From contig JBBRQC010000006.1 of the NCBI GenBank assembly GCA_038227135.1, positions 1-64,000 of the forward strand: DNA of 64,000 nt. The letters are read 5' to 3'. Below are positions 31,032-37,591 of the stretch, piece after piece. This DNA comes from UBA4720 sp038227135 (lineage in GTDB: Bacteria; Gemmatimonadota; Gemmatimonadetes; Gemmatimonadales; Gemmatimonadaceae). How positions within the stretch are numbered: the first letter of the stretch is position 1; each line of letters begins with the position of its first letter. The notes beneath the pieces were generated by a model, which ran no database searches, was not told the DNA's origin, and was given only the letters and a program-made list of their open reading frames with translations. The position numbers and the translations under genes are program-made.

Positions 31032-32284
31032 TCGCGCTTCTTTTTTTCCTCCAGACCGCAATCGCGGCCATAGCGGCGCCGGTTCCGACTTTCATCGTCG
31101 TGCGCGACGGGGGAGCGGTAGCTTCGGTCCCCGTGACAATCGATGGAGGTCAGGCGAGCGTGCGCGCTGACGCCCTGATGCGGGCGATGCGCGGGATCCT
31201 GATCACGTCGACCAACCTTCATTACACACTGTCGCTGCCACGCGCGCGCATTGATCTCATCGACGGAATTCCATTTGCAAAACGCGATACACTGACTATA
31301 CCGCTCACGCGCGCTCCGCAGGTCCGTGGTGGTCAGCTGTACCTGCCCATTCAATTCGTGACTGATGTGATTCCGAGGTACGTCGGCGGATATGCATACG
31401 ACGCCGGGCTCAGCGAGCTGCGAACGGTGGCTGCTCTGGCGACCCGTCCGGCAACGCCGATCCGGTCAGCGAGCTCGACTCCTCCCGGCACAAGCGCGAT
31501 TGCGCAGCAGCCGGCTCTGAACAAGCCTGCAACTCGGCAGCCCGTTTTCACCCGCCCGTCCGCCCGTAAGGTCGTGGTGATCGACGCAGGTCACGGTGGT
31601 CCGGATCGAGGAATGTCAGGGCCGATCGGGTCTCCGGCTTGGTTCGTGGAGAAGGATGTGACCCTGGCGGTCGCGAAGAAACTGGCGGCGGTGCTTCGGG
31701 CGCGCGGTGTCGATGTTCTGATGACGCGGACGACGGACACACTGATTGCGCTGGCCGATCGAGGCAAGATCGCCAACAGCAACCACGGCGATGTATTCAT
31801 CTCCATCCACGTGAACGCTCCGGGCTACAATACGGCCGCGGCCGCCCGTGAACACGGATTCGAGACATATTTTCTGGCCGAAGCGAAAACGGAAGACGAG
31901 CGCCGAGTGCAGGACATGGAAAACGAATCAGTAAAATTCGAGACTGGAGCCAACGCCCCCAGGGGCGATCCGCTCAGTTTCATAATCACCGATATGGCGC
32001 AGAACGAACATCTCAGGGAGTCGAGCGATTTGGCGCTGACGATCCAGAACGGTCTGATCGATGTGCATCCCGGGCCGAATCGAGGCGTGCAGCAGGCGAA
32101 CTTTGCCGTGCTGCGCGGTTCGTACATGCCCGCGGTTCTCGTGGAGATCGGCTTCGGCAGCAACCAGTCAGAGGCGACGTATCTAAGCGACCAGGACAAT
32201 CAGCGCGCGCTGGCGAGAAACATCGCGCAGTCGGTGCTCGACTACCTCGCTCACTACGAGTCCCGAGTCGGAGGCACGCGGTAG
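31028..32284 (+). CDS. N-acetylmuramoyl-L-alanine amidase (Amidase_3)
   Basis: The 418-residue exported enzyme has a signal peptide (about 1-16) followed by a copper-amine-oxidase-like N-terminal domain (about 20-140). A short Thr/Ser/Pro linker then leads to a zinc amidase domain (about 178-410). The catalytic set is VIDAGHGGPD (His), a Glu in FVEKD, SIHVN (His) and the catalytic Glu in VLVEIGFGSN near the end. It cuts the amide between MurNAc and L-Ala during cell-wall turnover or division. ATG 31028 overlaps the smpB stop. The pyrD gene begins 3 nt after it, making an operon of unrelated functions. Confidence 0.92.
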   Translation: MIALLFFLQTAIAAIAAPVPTFIVVRDGGAVASVPVTIDGGQASVRADALMRAMRGILITSTNLHYTLSLPRARIDLIDGIPFAKRDTLTIPLTRAPQVRGGQLYLPIQFVTDVIPRYVGGYAYDAGLSELRTVAALATRPATPIRSASSTPPGTSAIAQQPALNKPATRQPVFTRPSARKVVVIDAGHGGPDRGMSGPIGSPAWFVEKDVTLAVAKKLAAVLRARGVDVLMTRTTDTLIALADRGKIANSNHGDVFISIHVNAPGYNTAAAAREHGFETYFLAEAKTEDERRVQDMENESVKFETGANAPRGDPLSFIITDMAQNEHLRESSDLALTIQNGLIDVHPGPNRGVQQANFAVLRGSYMPAVLVEIGFGSNQSEATYLSDQDNQRALARNIAQSVLDYLAHYESRVGGTR

Positions 32285-32286
32285 CG

Positions 32287-33216
32287 TTGGCCCCGACCGA
32301 GCTGGCAGTCACCGTCGCGGGAATCGATTTTCAGAATCCAGTCTTGCTGGCCGCCGGAACCGCCGCTTATGGACGGGAGCTCGCGCGGGTGGTGGATCTC
32401 GACTCGCTGGGCGGGCTGGTAACCAAGGCCGTAAGTGTGGAGCCCAGGCACGGCGCGCCGGCTCCTCGCGTCGCGGAATTCGACGGCGGAATGATCAACG
32501 CCGTCGGTCTGGCCAATCCGGGCCTCGATGAAGTGAAATCCACTCACCTCCCGTGGCTGGCTGAGAATCTCCGGAGAGCACGGGTGCTGGTGAACGTCGT
32601 GGGGAACCGGGCGGAGGATTTCGCGATGGTGGTCTCGACTCTCGATGATGCGCCGGGCGTGGCGGGATTCGAGCTGAACGTGAGCTGTCCGAACGTCAGG
32701 GCAGGCGGCATGGAGTTCGGCGCCGATCCGCAAGCACTCAGAGACGTGGTGTCGCGCTCACGCGCGGCGACCCGGCGTCCGATCTTCGTGAAGCTGTCAC
32801 CTACTCTCGCCGACATTGGCAGAACGGCCCAGATCGCGGCCGACGCGGGAGCGGACGGGATATCGGTGGTCAACACAATGCCCGGCCTCGTCATCGACGT
32901 CGATTCCCGCAAGCCTGCGCTCGGCTTCGGCACCGGGGGCGTGAGCGGGGCTGGTCTGCTTCCGGTGGGGGTGCTGGCGACCTATAAAGTCGCGAAAGCC
33001 GTCGCCTTGCCTGTAATCGGGGTGGGAGGGATTTCCAAAGCGACGGACATCGTCCAGTATGTGATCGCCGGGGCATCACTCGTTGCCGTTGGCACGGCCG
33101 CGATGCAAAAGCCCAAGCTCGCAACCAGGCTCGTCGAGGATCTGGAGGAATGGTGTCGGAAGAACGGGACGAGAGCACTGACGGAGCTGCGCGGCTCCCT
33201 GCTCTGGGAGAAATGA
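32287..33216 (+). CDS. pyrD: Dihydroorotate dehydrogenase, class 1B-like
   Basis: The 309-residue FMN barrel oxidises dihydroorotate to orotate in pyrimidine synthesis. Signatures: NPVLLAAGTAAYG (FMN-binding start), LNVSCPNVRAGGMEFGADP (the Cys in SCPN is the class-1 catalytic base) and VGGISKATDIVQY near the C-terminus. Class 1B enzymes normally pair with the PyrK electron-transfer subunit; no pyrK is adjacent. The start is TTG 32287, only 3 nt after the amidase stop; no alternative start gives the N-terminal strand. pyrF follows directly. Confidence 0.9.
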   Translation: MAPTELAVTVAGIDFQNPVLLAAGTAAYGRELARVVDLDSLGGLVTKAVSVEPRHGAPAPRVAEFDGGMINAVGLANPGLDEVKSTHLPWLAENLRRARVLVNVVGNRAEDFAMVVSTLDDAPGVAGFELNVSCPNVRAGGMEFGADPQALRDVVSRSRAATRRPIFVKLSPTLADIGRTAQIAADAGADGISVVNTMPGLVIDVDSRKPALGFGTGGVSGAGLLPVGVLATYKVAKAVALPVIGVGGISKATDIVQYVIAGASLVAVGTAAMQKPKLATRLVEDLEEWCRKNGTRALTELRGSLLWEK

Positions 33217-33217
33217 C

Positions 33218-33967
33218 GTGACGCCAAACTCTCGACCTGCAACGCGAGCCAGGGCCGCGACAAAGACAGCGGAGTCGAAGAGCGCGCGTCCGATTCCGAT
33301 CGTCGCGCTCGATTTCCCCCGGGCCGACCTGGCGCTCGCGATGGTCGAGCGGCTGGGAGATGCCTGCCGGTTCTACAAGGTGGGTGGTGAGCTCTTCACC
33401 GCGGCGGGACCGCAGGTTGTCCAGGCTTTGCGGGCGCTGGGGAACGATGTCTTTCTCGACCTCAAGCTGCACGACATCCCGAACACGGTGCGCGGGGCGG
33501 CGCGGAGCGCGGCCGCAATTGGCGCAAAGCTCCTGACCGTGCACACCTCGGGCGGGAGAGAGATGATCGAGGCTGCGGTCGAGGGAGCTGGAGACAAGTG
33601 CGGGGTGCTCGGCGTTACGATCCTGACGTCGCTCGATGCGGCGCAGCTTCGGAGCGCCTGGGGCAGGAAGTCGCTCGAGGTCTACGGCGAAGTGCTTCGG
33701 CTGGCTGGCGAATGCGCGGCGGTGGGCGCTCACGGAGTGGTTTGCAGCGGACTCGAGGCCCAGAAGATCGGCGCCAAGTACGGGGACAGGCTGAAGCTCC
33801 TGATTCCCGGGATCCGGGCGGCCGGGGGCAGGTCGGACGACCAGAAGCGTACAGTCACCGCGGCTGAGGCAGCCAGTGCTGGAGCGAGTTACATAGTGCT
33901 GGGCCGGATGGTGACTGAGGCTAAGGATCCCGCGCTCGAGCTCAGGGCGGTCATGAGGTCCATCTAA
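33218..33967 (+). CDS. pyrF: Orotidine-5'-phosphate decarboxylase
   Basis: The 249-residue enzyme makes UMP from OMP. Signatures: PIVALDFPRADLALA, FYKVGGELFTAAGP, the catalytic tetrad in DLKLHDIPNTVRGAAR (about 85-100) and LLIPGIRAAGGRSDDQKRT. The first ~28 residues are an Arg/Ala/Lys-rich extension not needed for the fold. GTG 33218 follows the pyrD stop by 1 nt. pyrD-pyrF are cotranscribed, and the ribosomal alpha operon begins about 150 nt on. carB (37592) is the other pyrimidine gene nearby. Confidence 0.94.
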   Translation: MTPNSRPATRARAATKTAESKSARPIPIVALDFPRADLALAMVERLGDACRFYKVGGELFTAAGPQVVQALRALGNDVFLDLKLHDIPNTVRGAARSAAAIGAKLLTVHTSGGREMIEAAVEGAGDKCGVLGVTILTSLDAAQLRSAWGRKSLEVYGEVLRLAGECAAVGAHGVVCSGLEAQKIGAKYGDRLKLLIPGIRAAGGRSDDQKRTVTAAEAASAGASYIVLGRMVTEAKDPALELRAVMRSI

Positions 33968-33984
33968 CGGGGAGGAGTCAGTTA

Positions 33985-34093
33985 ACCCCGCGCGGGGTCA
34001 CACTTTGCCCGATCTGAGAGGCTTGCCTTGAGCGAGGGGCGTATGTAATTTGAAAGGCTAACCTCGGAAAAATTGAGAGGGCTCCGGCCCTCT
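33985..34093 (+). promoter_or_regulatory. Leader of the alpha ribosomal operon
   Basis: Between pyrF and rpmJ there is a GC palindrome ACCCCGCGCGGGGT (33985-33998) and a 7-bp hairpin AGAGGGC/GCCCTCT (34076-34082 with 34087-34093, loop TCCG). They may be a pyrF terminator and a ribosomal-protein leader element. No clear promoter was found. Confidence 0.4.
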
Positions 34094-34119
34094 TTCCAAC
34101 ATCGTGTAGGGAGTAGGAC

Positions 34120-34236
34120 GTGAAAGTTCGCAGCAGCGTGAAGCCGATCTGTGAGCACTGCAAGGTCATCAAGCGGCAGGGCGTGACTCGCATCATCTGC
34201 AAGCGCAATCCAAAGCACAAGCAGCGGCAGGGTTAA
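34120..34236 (+). CDS. rpmJ: 50S ribosomal protein L36
   Basis: The 38-residue product is MKVRSSVKPICEHCKVIKRQ, then GVTRIICKRNPKHKQRQG. The C-x2-C-x12-C-x4-H zinc ligands are present, so this is the zinc-binding form. GTG 34120 follows GGGAG (34109-34113). It opens the alpha operon, which in many genomes has map-infA upstream; here pyrF precedes it instead. rpsM follows 3 nt later. Confidence 0.95.
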   Translation: MKVRSSVKPICEHCKVIKRQGVTRIICKRNPKHKQRQG

Positions 34237-34239
34237 TCA

Positions 34240-34617
34240 ATGGCGCGTATTGCTGGCGTAGATCTCCCGCGTGAGAAGAAGGTCGAGATCGGCCTGACGT
34301 ACATCTTCGGAATCGGCCGCGCGCTCGCGCGACGCATTATTCAGACGACCGGCGTCAATGCCGAGCAGCGTATCCGCGATCTCACCGATGCTGATACCAA
34401 CAAGCTTCGCCAGGCGATCGAAAAGGATTTTCGCGTCGAGGGCGCTCTTCGCACCGAAGTCGCGATGAACATCAAGCGGCTCATGGACATCGGCAGCTAC
34501 CGGGGCATTCGTCATCGCCGCGGGCTCCCGGTCCGCGGTCAGCGCACGCACACCAACGCCCGTACCAAGAAGGGCCCACGCCGCGCTATCGCCGGCAAGA
34601 AGAAGGTCACCAAGTAA
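34240..34617 (+). CDS. rpsM: 30S ribosomal protein S13
   Basis: This encodes 125 residues beginning MARIAGVDLPREKKVEIGLT, with GIGRALARRI, the helix-two-turn-helix, and the basic tail GLPVRGQRTHTNARTKKGPR that reaches toward tRNA in the ribosome. S13 sits at the head of the 30S, contacting the 50S bridge. It follows L36 and precedes S11 in standard alpha-operon order. Length and motifs are fully conserved. Confidence 0.97.
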   Translation: MARIAGVDLPREKKVEIGLTYIFGIGRALARRIIQTTGVNAEQRIRDLTDADTNKLRQAIEKDFRVEGALRTEVAMNIKRLMDIGSYRGIRHRRGLPVRGQRTHTNARTKKGPRRAIAGKKKVTK

Positions 34618-34640
34618 TGGCGCAGGAAACCAAGTAAATC

Positions 34641-35018
34641 ATGGCAATCGGTAAAAAGGTCAAGCGCGTAATCGAGGCGGAAGGAATCGCCCACGTTAGC
34701 GCGACGTTCAACAACACGACGATCACGATCACCGACTCTCACGGGAACACCATCTCGTGGGGCTCGTCGGGCAAGGCTGGGTTCAAGGGATCGAAGAAGT
34801 CGACTCCGTTCGCCGCCACCGTCGCCGGTGAGCAGGCTGGACGCGAGGCCGTCACGCTCGGCGTTCGCCGGGTGCATGTGAGAGTTCAGGGACCGGGATC
34901 GGGGCGCGAGTCAGCGATCCAGGCGCTCGTCGCTGCGGGCCTGCAGGTGAAGTCAATCAAGGATGTGACGCCGATTCCGCACAACGGCTGTCGTCCTCCC
35001 AAGCGTCGGAGAGTCTAA
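34641..35018 (+). CDS. rpsK: 30S ribosomal protein S11
   Basis: S11 (125 residues) begins MAIGKKVKRVIEAEGIAHVS, then has ATFNNTTITITDSHGNTISW, SSGKAGFKGSKKSTPFAAT and the C-terminal PIPHNGCRPPKRRRV. It lies on the platform of the 30S subunit near the mRNA exit site. A short untranslated gap after rpsM carries a ribosome site; a partial duplicated start (ATGGCGCAGGAAACCAAGTAA, cut short by a stop at 34635) occurs just before it and looks like a vestige. Next is rpsD. Confidence 0.97.
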   Translation: MAIGKKVKRVIEAEGIAHVSATFNNTTITITDSHGNTISWGSSGKAGFKGSKKSTPFAATVAGEQAGREAVTLGVRRVHVRVQGPGSGRESAIQALVAAGLQVKSIKDVTPIPHNGCRPPKRRRV

Positions 35019-35021
35019 CCG

Positions 35022-35654
35022 ATGCGTTATACAGGATCGAGCTGCAGACAGTGCCGCCGCGAAGGAACCAAGCTTTTCCTCAAGGCGACCAAGTGCTTCA
35101 CCGAGAAATGTCCCGTGGAGCGTCGTCCGACGCCTCCAGGACAGCACGGTACCTCCACCGCCCGCCGCCGTAAGGTGTCGGAGTACTCGAAGCAGCTCCG
35201 TGAGAAGCAGAAGATCAAGCGCATCTACGGAGTGAGCGAGAGACAGTTCCGGAACACCTTCGAGCGCGTTGCACCGCTTCCGGGGATCACGGGACACAAT
35301 CTTCTCGCGGCGCTGGAGTCGCGTCTCGACAACGTCGTGTATCGCATGGGCTTCGCCGGCAGCCGCAAGGCAGCGCGCCAGCTCGTTCGTCACCGGCACG
35401 TCGAAGTGAATCAGAAGTCGGTCGACATCCCGAGCTTCCTGGTGCAGCCGGGGCAGGAAATCCGCGTCCGCACGAAGTCACGCGAGCAGGCGAGCGTGAT
35501 GGCCGCGATGGACCAGTCCTCACGCGGAGCGCCGTTGTCGTGGATCGCAGTCGATCGCGACAGCTTCAGCGGCAGGATGCTGGAGAGACCGACGAGGCCG
35601 AACATCCCGATCGCCGCGCAGGAGCAGCTGGTGGTCGAGCTTTACTCGAAGTAA
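35022..35654 (+). CDS. rpsD: 30S ribosomal protein S4 (zinc-binding form)
   Basis: The 210-residue S4 binds 16S rRNA early in 30S assembly. The N-terminus MRYTGSSCRQCRREGTKLFL then CFTEKCP has four Cys (C-x2-C and C-x4-C), the C+ zinc form. The body has the S4 RNA-binding fold (AARQLVRHRHVEVNQKSVD). The start follows rpsK by 3 nt. A 99-nt spacer with a hairpin separates it from rpoA, wider than elsewhere in this operon. S4 is a known feedback regulator of alpha operons, so the spacer may matter. Confidence 0.96.
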   Translation: MRYTGSSCRQCRREGTKLFLKATKCFTEKCPVERRPTPPGQHGTSTARRRKVSEYSKQLREKQKIKRIYGVSERQFRNTFERVAPLPGITGHNLLAALESRLDNVVYRMGFAGSRKAARQLVRHRHVEVNQKSVDIPSFLVQPGQEIRVRTKSREQASVMAAMDQSSRGAPLSWIAVDRDSFSGRMLERPTRPNIPIAAQEQLVVELYSK

Positions 35655-35686
35655 GAAACGTTTTTCAACCATACTGCAGGACGAGA

Positions 35687-35722
35687 CCCTAACTCTCGTT
35701 ACGGGCTCACCGCGCGTTAGGG
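35687..35722 (+). promoter_or_regulatory. Stem-loop in the rpsD-rpoA spacer
   Basis: CCCTAAC (35687-35693) is perfectly complementary to GTTAGGG (35716-35722) across a 22-nt loop. There is no T tract, so it is not a terminator. It may tune rpoA translation or mark a processing site in the alpha operon. Confidence 0.45.
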
Positions 35723-35753
35723 GCGGGGTGGCACGTTCAAGGAATCGAAAAAA

Positions 35754-36830
35754 ATGGCAACCGCAATTGATCTGAGGGGACTTGTCCGTCCGCAGCTTGT
35801 CGAGGCGACGAAGCGCGAAGACAATCCCAATGTCGCAGAATTCCGCCTTCAGCCGCTCGAGCGCGGCTTCGGACACACGCTGGGGAACGCCATGCGGCGG
35901 CTCCTGCTCTCATCGCTCCGCGGCTCGGCCGTGTGGGGATTCCGCATCGACGGCGTCCTGCACGAGCACCAGACGATCCCGGGCGTGGTCGAGGATGTCC
36001 ACCAGATCATCGGCAATCTCAAGACGTTGACGCTCTCGCTCGACGAGGGAGTCGAGAACACCGTTCTCCGCATCACCAAGAACGCCGCAGGTCCCGTGAC
36101 CGCGGCTGACATCGAAGGGCAGGGCGGCGTCACGATCGTCGATCGCACCCAGCACCTGTTCACGCTGCAGGGCGACCGCGAGATCAACGTCGAGCTGTAC
36201 GTCGGACGCGGGCGTGGCTACGTCGAAGCCGACCAGCACGTCGCCGACAAGACGCTTCCCGTGAATGTCGTGCGCATCGATTCGATCTACAATCCAGTTC
36301 GTCGCGCCAACTTCGCCGTCGCGGAGACACGCGTCGGACAGCGCACGGACTACGACCGCCTGACGCTGACCGTCGAGACCAATGGCACGGTGACGCCGGA
36401 AGAGGCCGTGAGCTATGCCGCCGCGCTGGCTCAGACGCACTTCCAGTATTTCGCGGGCTTCGGCTCGCACGCTTCGGCGCCGCTCACGCCCGGCTCGGAC
36501 ATGCCCGGTGGCGACGCGCACCGTCTCGCCGAAGTGCTGCGCACCCCGATCGAAGATTTCGAGCTCTCGGTTCGCTCCGTGAACTCGCTCAAGAATTCCA
36601 ACATCCGCACCCTGGGCGACCTGGTCCGTCAGAGCGAGAGCCAGATTCTCCAGGTCAAGAACTTCGGCAAGAAGTCGCTGAACGAGATCGCGGACCTGCT
36701 CGAGAGAGAGAACCTGAACTTCGGGATGAAGTACGAGGAGTCTTCCGATGGCGTTCGCATCACCGATCAGGGCACGCCGGCCAACCGTAACGTCGCCACT
36801 GTCGGCGCCGACGACGAAGAGGAAGTGTAA
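35754..36830 (+). CDS. rpoA: DNA-directed RNA polymerase subunit alpha
   Basis: The 358-residue subunit dimerises to nucleate RNA polymerase. The N-terminal domain carries PLERGFGHTLGNAMRRLLLS (about 37-56) and the IVDRTQHLFTL block. The C-terminal domain contains TPIEDFELSVRSVNSLKNSN and FGKKSLNEI helix-hairpin-helix motifs that bind UP elements and activators. A ~30-residue acidic C-terminal tail extends beyond the usual end. ATG 35754 follows AAGGA and A-rich sequence. rplQ follows 2 nt later. Confidence 0.97.
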   Translation: MATAIDLRGLVRPQLVEATKREDNPNVAEFRLQPLERGFGHTLGNAMRRLLLSSLRGSAVWGFRIDGVLHEHQTIPGVVEDVHQIIGNLKTLTLSLDEGVENTVLRITKNAAGPVTAADIEGQGGVTIVDRTQHLFTLQGDREINVELYVGRGRGYVEADQHVADKTLPVNVVRIDSIYNPVRRANFAVAETRVGQRTDYDRLTLTVETNGTVTPEEAVSYAAALAQTHFQYFAGFGSHASAPLTPGSDMPGGDAHRLAEVLRTPIEDFELSVRSVNSLKNSNIRTLGDLVRQSESQILQVKNFGKKSLNEIADLLERENLNFGMKYEESSDGVRITDQGTPANRNVATVGADDEEEV

Positions 36831-36832
36831 GA

Positions 36833-37195
36833 ATGCGTCACCGCAAAGTCGGGAGACAGCTTCGCCGCACCAGCGAGCAGAAGCTGGCTCTGATGAAAAG
36901 CCTGGCAAAAGCGCTCATCGAGCGTGGGGCCATCGAGACCACCGAAGCGAAGGCCAAGGAGCTGCGTCCTTTCGTGGAGAAGCTGATCACGAAGGCGAAG
37001 ACCGGTACGCTCCATAACCGCCGCCTCGCGGGCACCAAGGTTCCGCACCGCGCGACGGCCGACAAGCTTTTCCAGGAAATCGGACCCCGCTTCGCGACGC
37101 GGAAGGGCGGCTACACCCGCATTCTCAAGACTGGTCACCGCAAGGGCGACGGCGCCGAGATGGCGCGTATCGAGCTGGTCGGGACCGAGGGCTAA
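36833..37195 (+). CDS. rplQ: 50S ribosomal protein L17
   Basis: L17 (120 residues) begins MRHRKVGRQLRRTSEQKLAL and includes ATEAKAKELRPFVEKLITKA-like helices (TTEAKAKELRPFVEKLITKA) and HRKGDGAEMARIELV near the end. It lies close to the 50S exit tunnel rim. It ends the classic alpha operon, but rpmB follows only 3 nt on, so the transcript continues. Assignment is secure by length and motif. Confidence 0.97.
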   Translation: MRHRKVGRQLRRTSEQKLALMKSLAKALIERGAIETTEAKAKELRPFVEKLITKAKTGTLHNRRLAGTKVPHRATADKLFQEIGPRFATRKGGYTRILKTGHRKGDGAEMARIELVGTEG

Positions 37196-37198
37196 CCA

Positions 37199-37420
37199 AT
37201 GGCACAGATCAAGAGAAACCGCTGCTACGTCTGCGACAAAGGTGTCGCTTACGGCAATAACGTCTCCCACGCCAACAACAAGACGCGTCGCACCTGGAAG
37301 CCAAACCTTCAGGTCGCGCGGATTGTGATCGACGGCAAGATCACCAAGATCAAGGTGTGCACTCGCTGCCTGCATGCCGGCAAGATTCAGCGCGCTCCGA
37401 GAGGAGTGTCGGCTGCCTAA
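37199..37420 (+). CDS. rpmB: 50S ribosomal protein L28 (zinc-binding form)
   Basis: The 73-residue L28 begins MAQIKRNRCYVCDKGVAYGN and continues VSHANNKTRRTWKPNLQ. It has two CxxC pairs (CYVC, near residue 9; CTRC near residue 58), the zinc form. L28 is needed for 50S assembly. Its position after rplQ is unusual for model genomes. A strong terminator begins 24 nt after its stop, ending the operon. Confidence 0.95.
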   Translation: MAQIKRNRCYVCDKGVAYGNNVSHANNKTRRTWKPNLQVARIVIDGKITKIKVCTRCLHAGKIQRAPRGVSAA

Positions 37421-37444
37421 GCAGCTGATCATGCGCACAGAAAA

Positions 37445-37468
37445 GGGAGCCCAACGGGCTCCCTTTTT
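37445..37468 (+). terminator. Rho-independent terminator of the alpha operon
   Basis: GGGAGCCC (37445-37452) pairs with GGGCTCCC (37456-37463) across AAC, and a T5 tract (37464-37468) follows, broken later by C. Confidence 0.93.
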
Positions 37469-37480
37469 CTTGACTCTCAC

Positions 37481-37512
37481 CTGCAACCTGACCCCCCGTT
37501 CAGTTTGCAGTT
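37481..37512. repeat. Short fold-back copy of the intergenic repeat
   Basis: CTGCAACCTGA (37481-37491) pairs, with one mismatch, with TCAGTTTGCAG (37500-37510) around a C-rich loop. The right arm plus CCCGTTCAGTTTGCAGTT resembles 9742-9758 (CCCGTTCAGTTGCAGTT), differing by one inserted T. The rest of 37421-37591 carries the terminator and the carB leader. Confidence 0.5.
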
Positions 37513-37591
37513 GGCACCTCCGCACGTCAACGCGTCGTACCGCAGGGGAATCTGTTCGCTAACTTTTGTCCAGTGAATCGCCGAATTCGGA

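Noticed and set aside
33985..33998. ACCCCGCGCGGGGT palindrome as a strong terminator of pyrF
   Set aside because: No T tract follows and the loop is only four GC bases, so it was kept only as a possible leader element.
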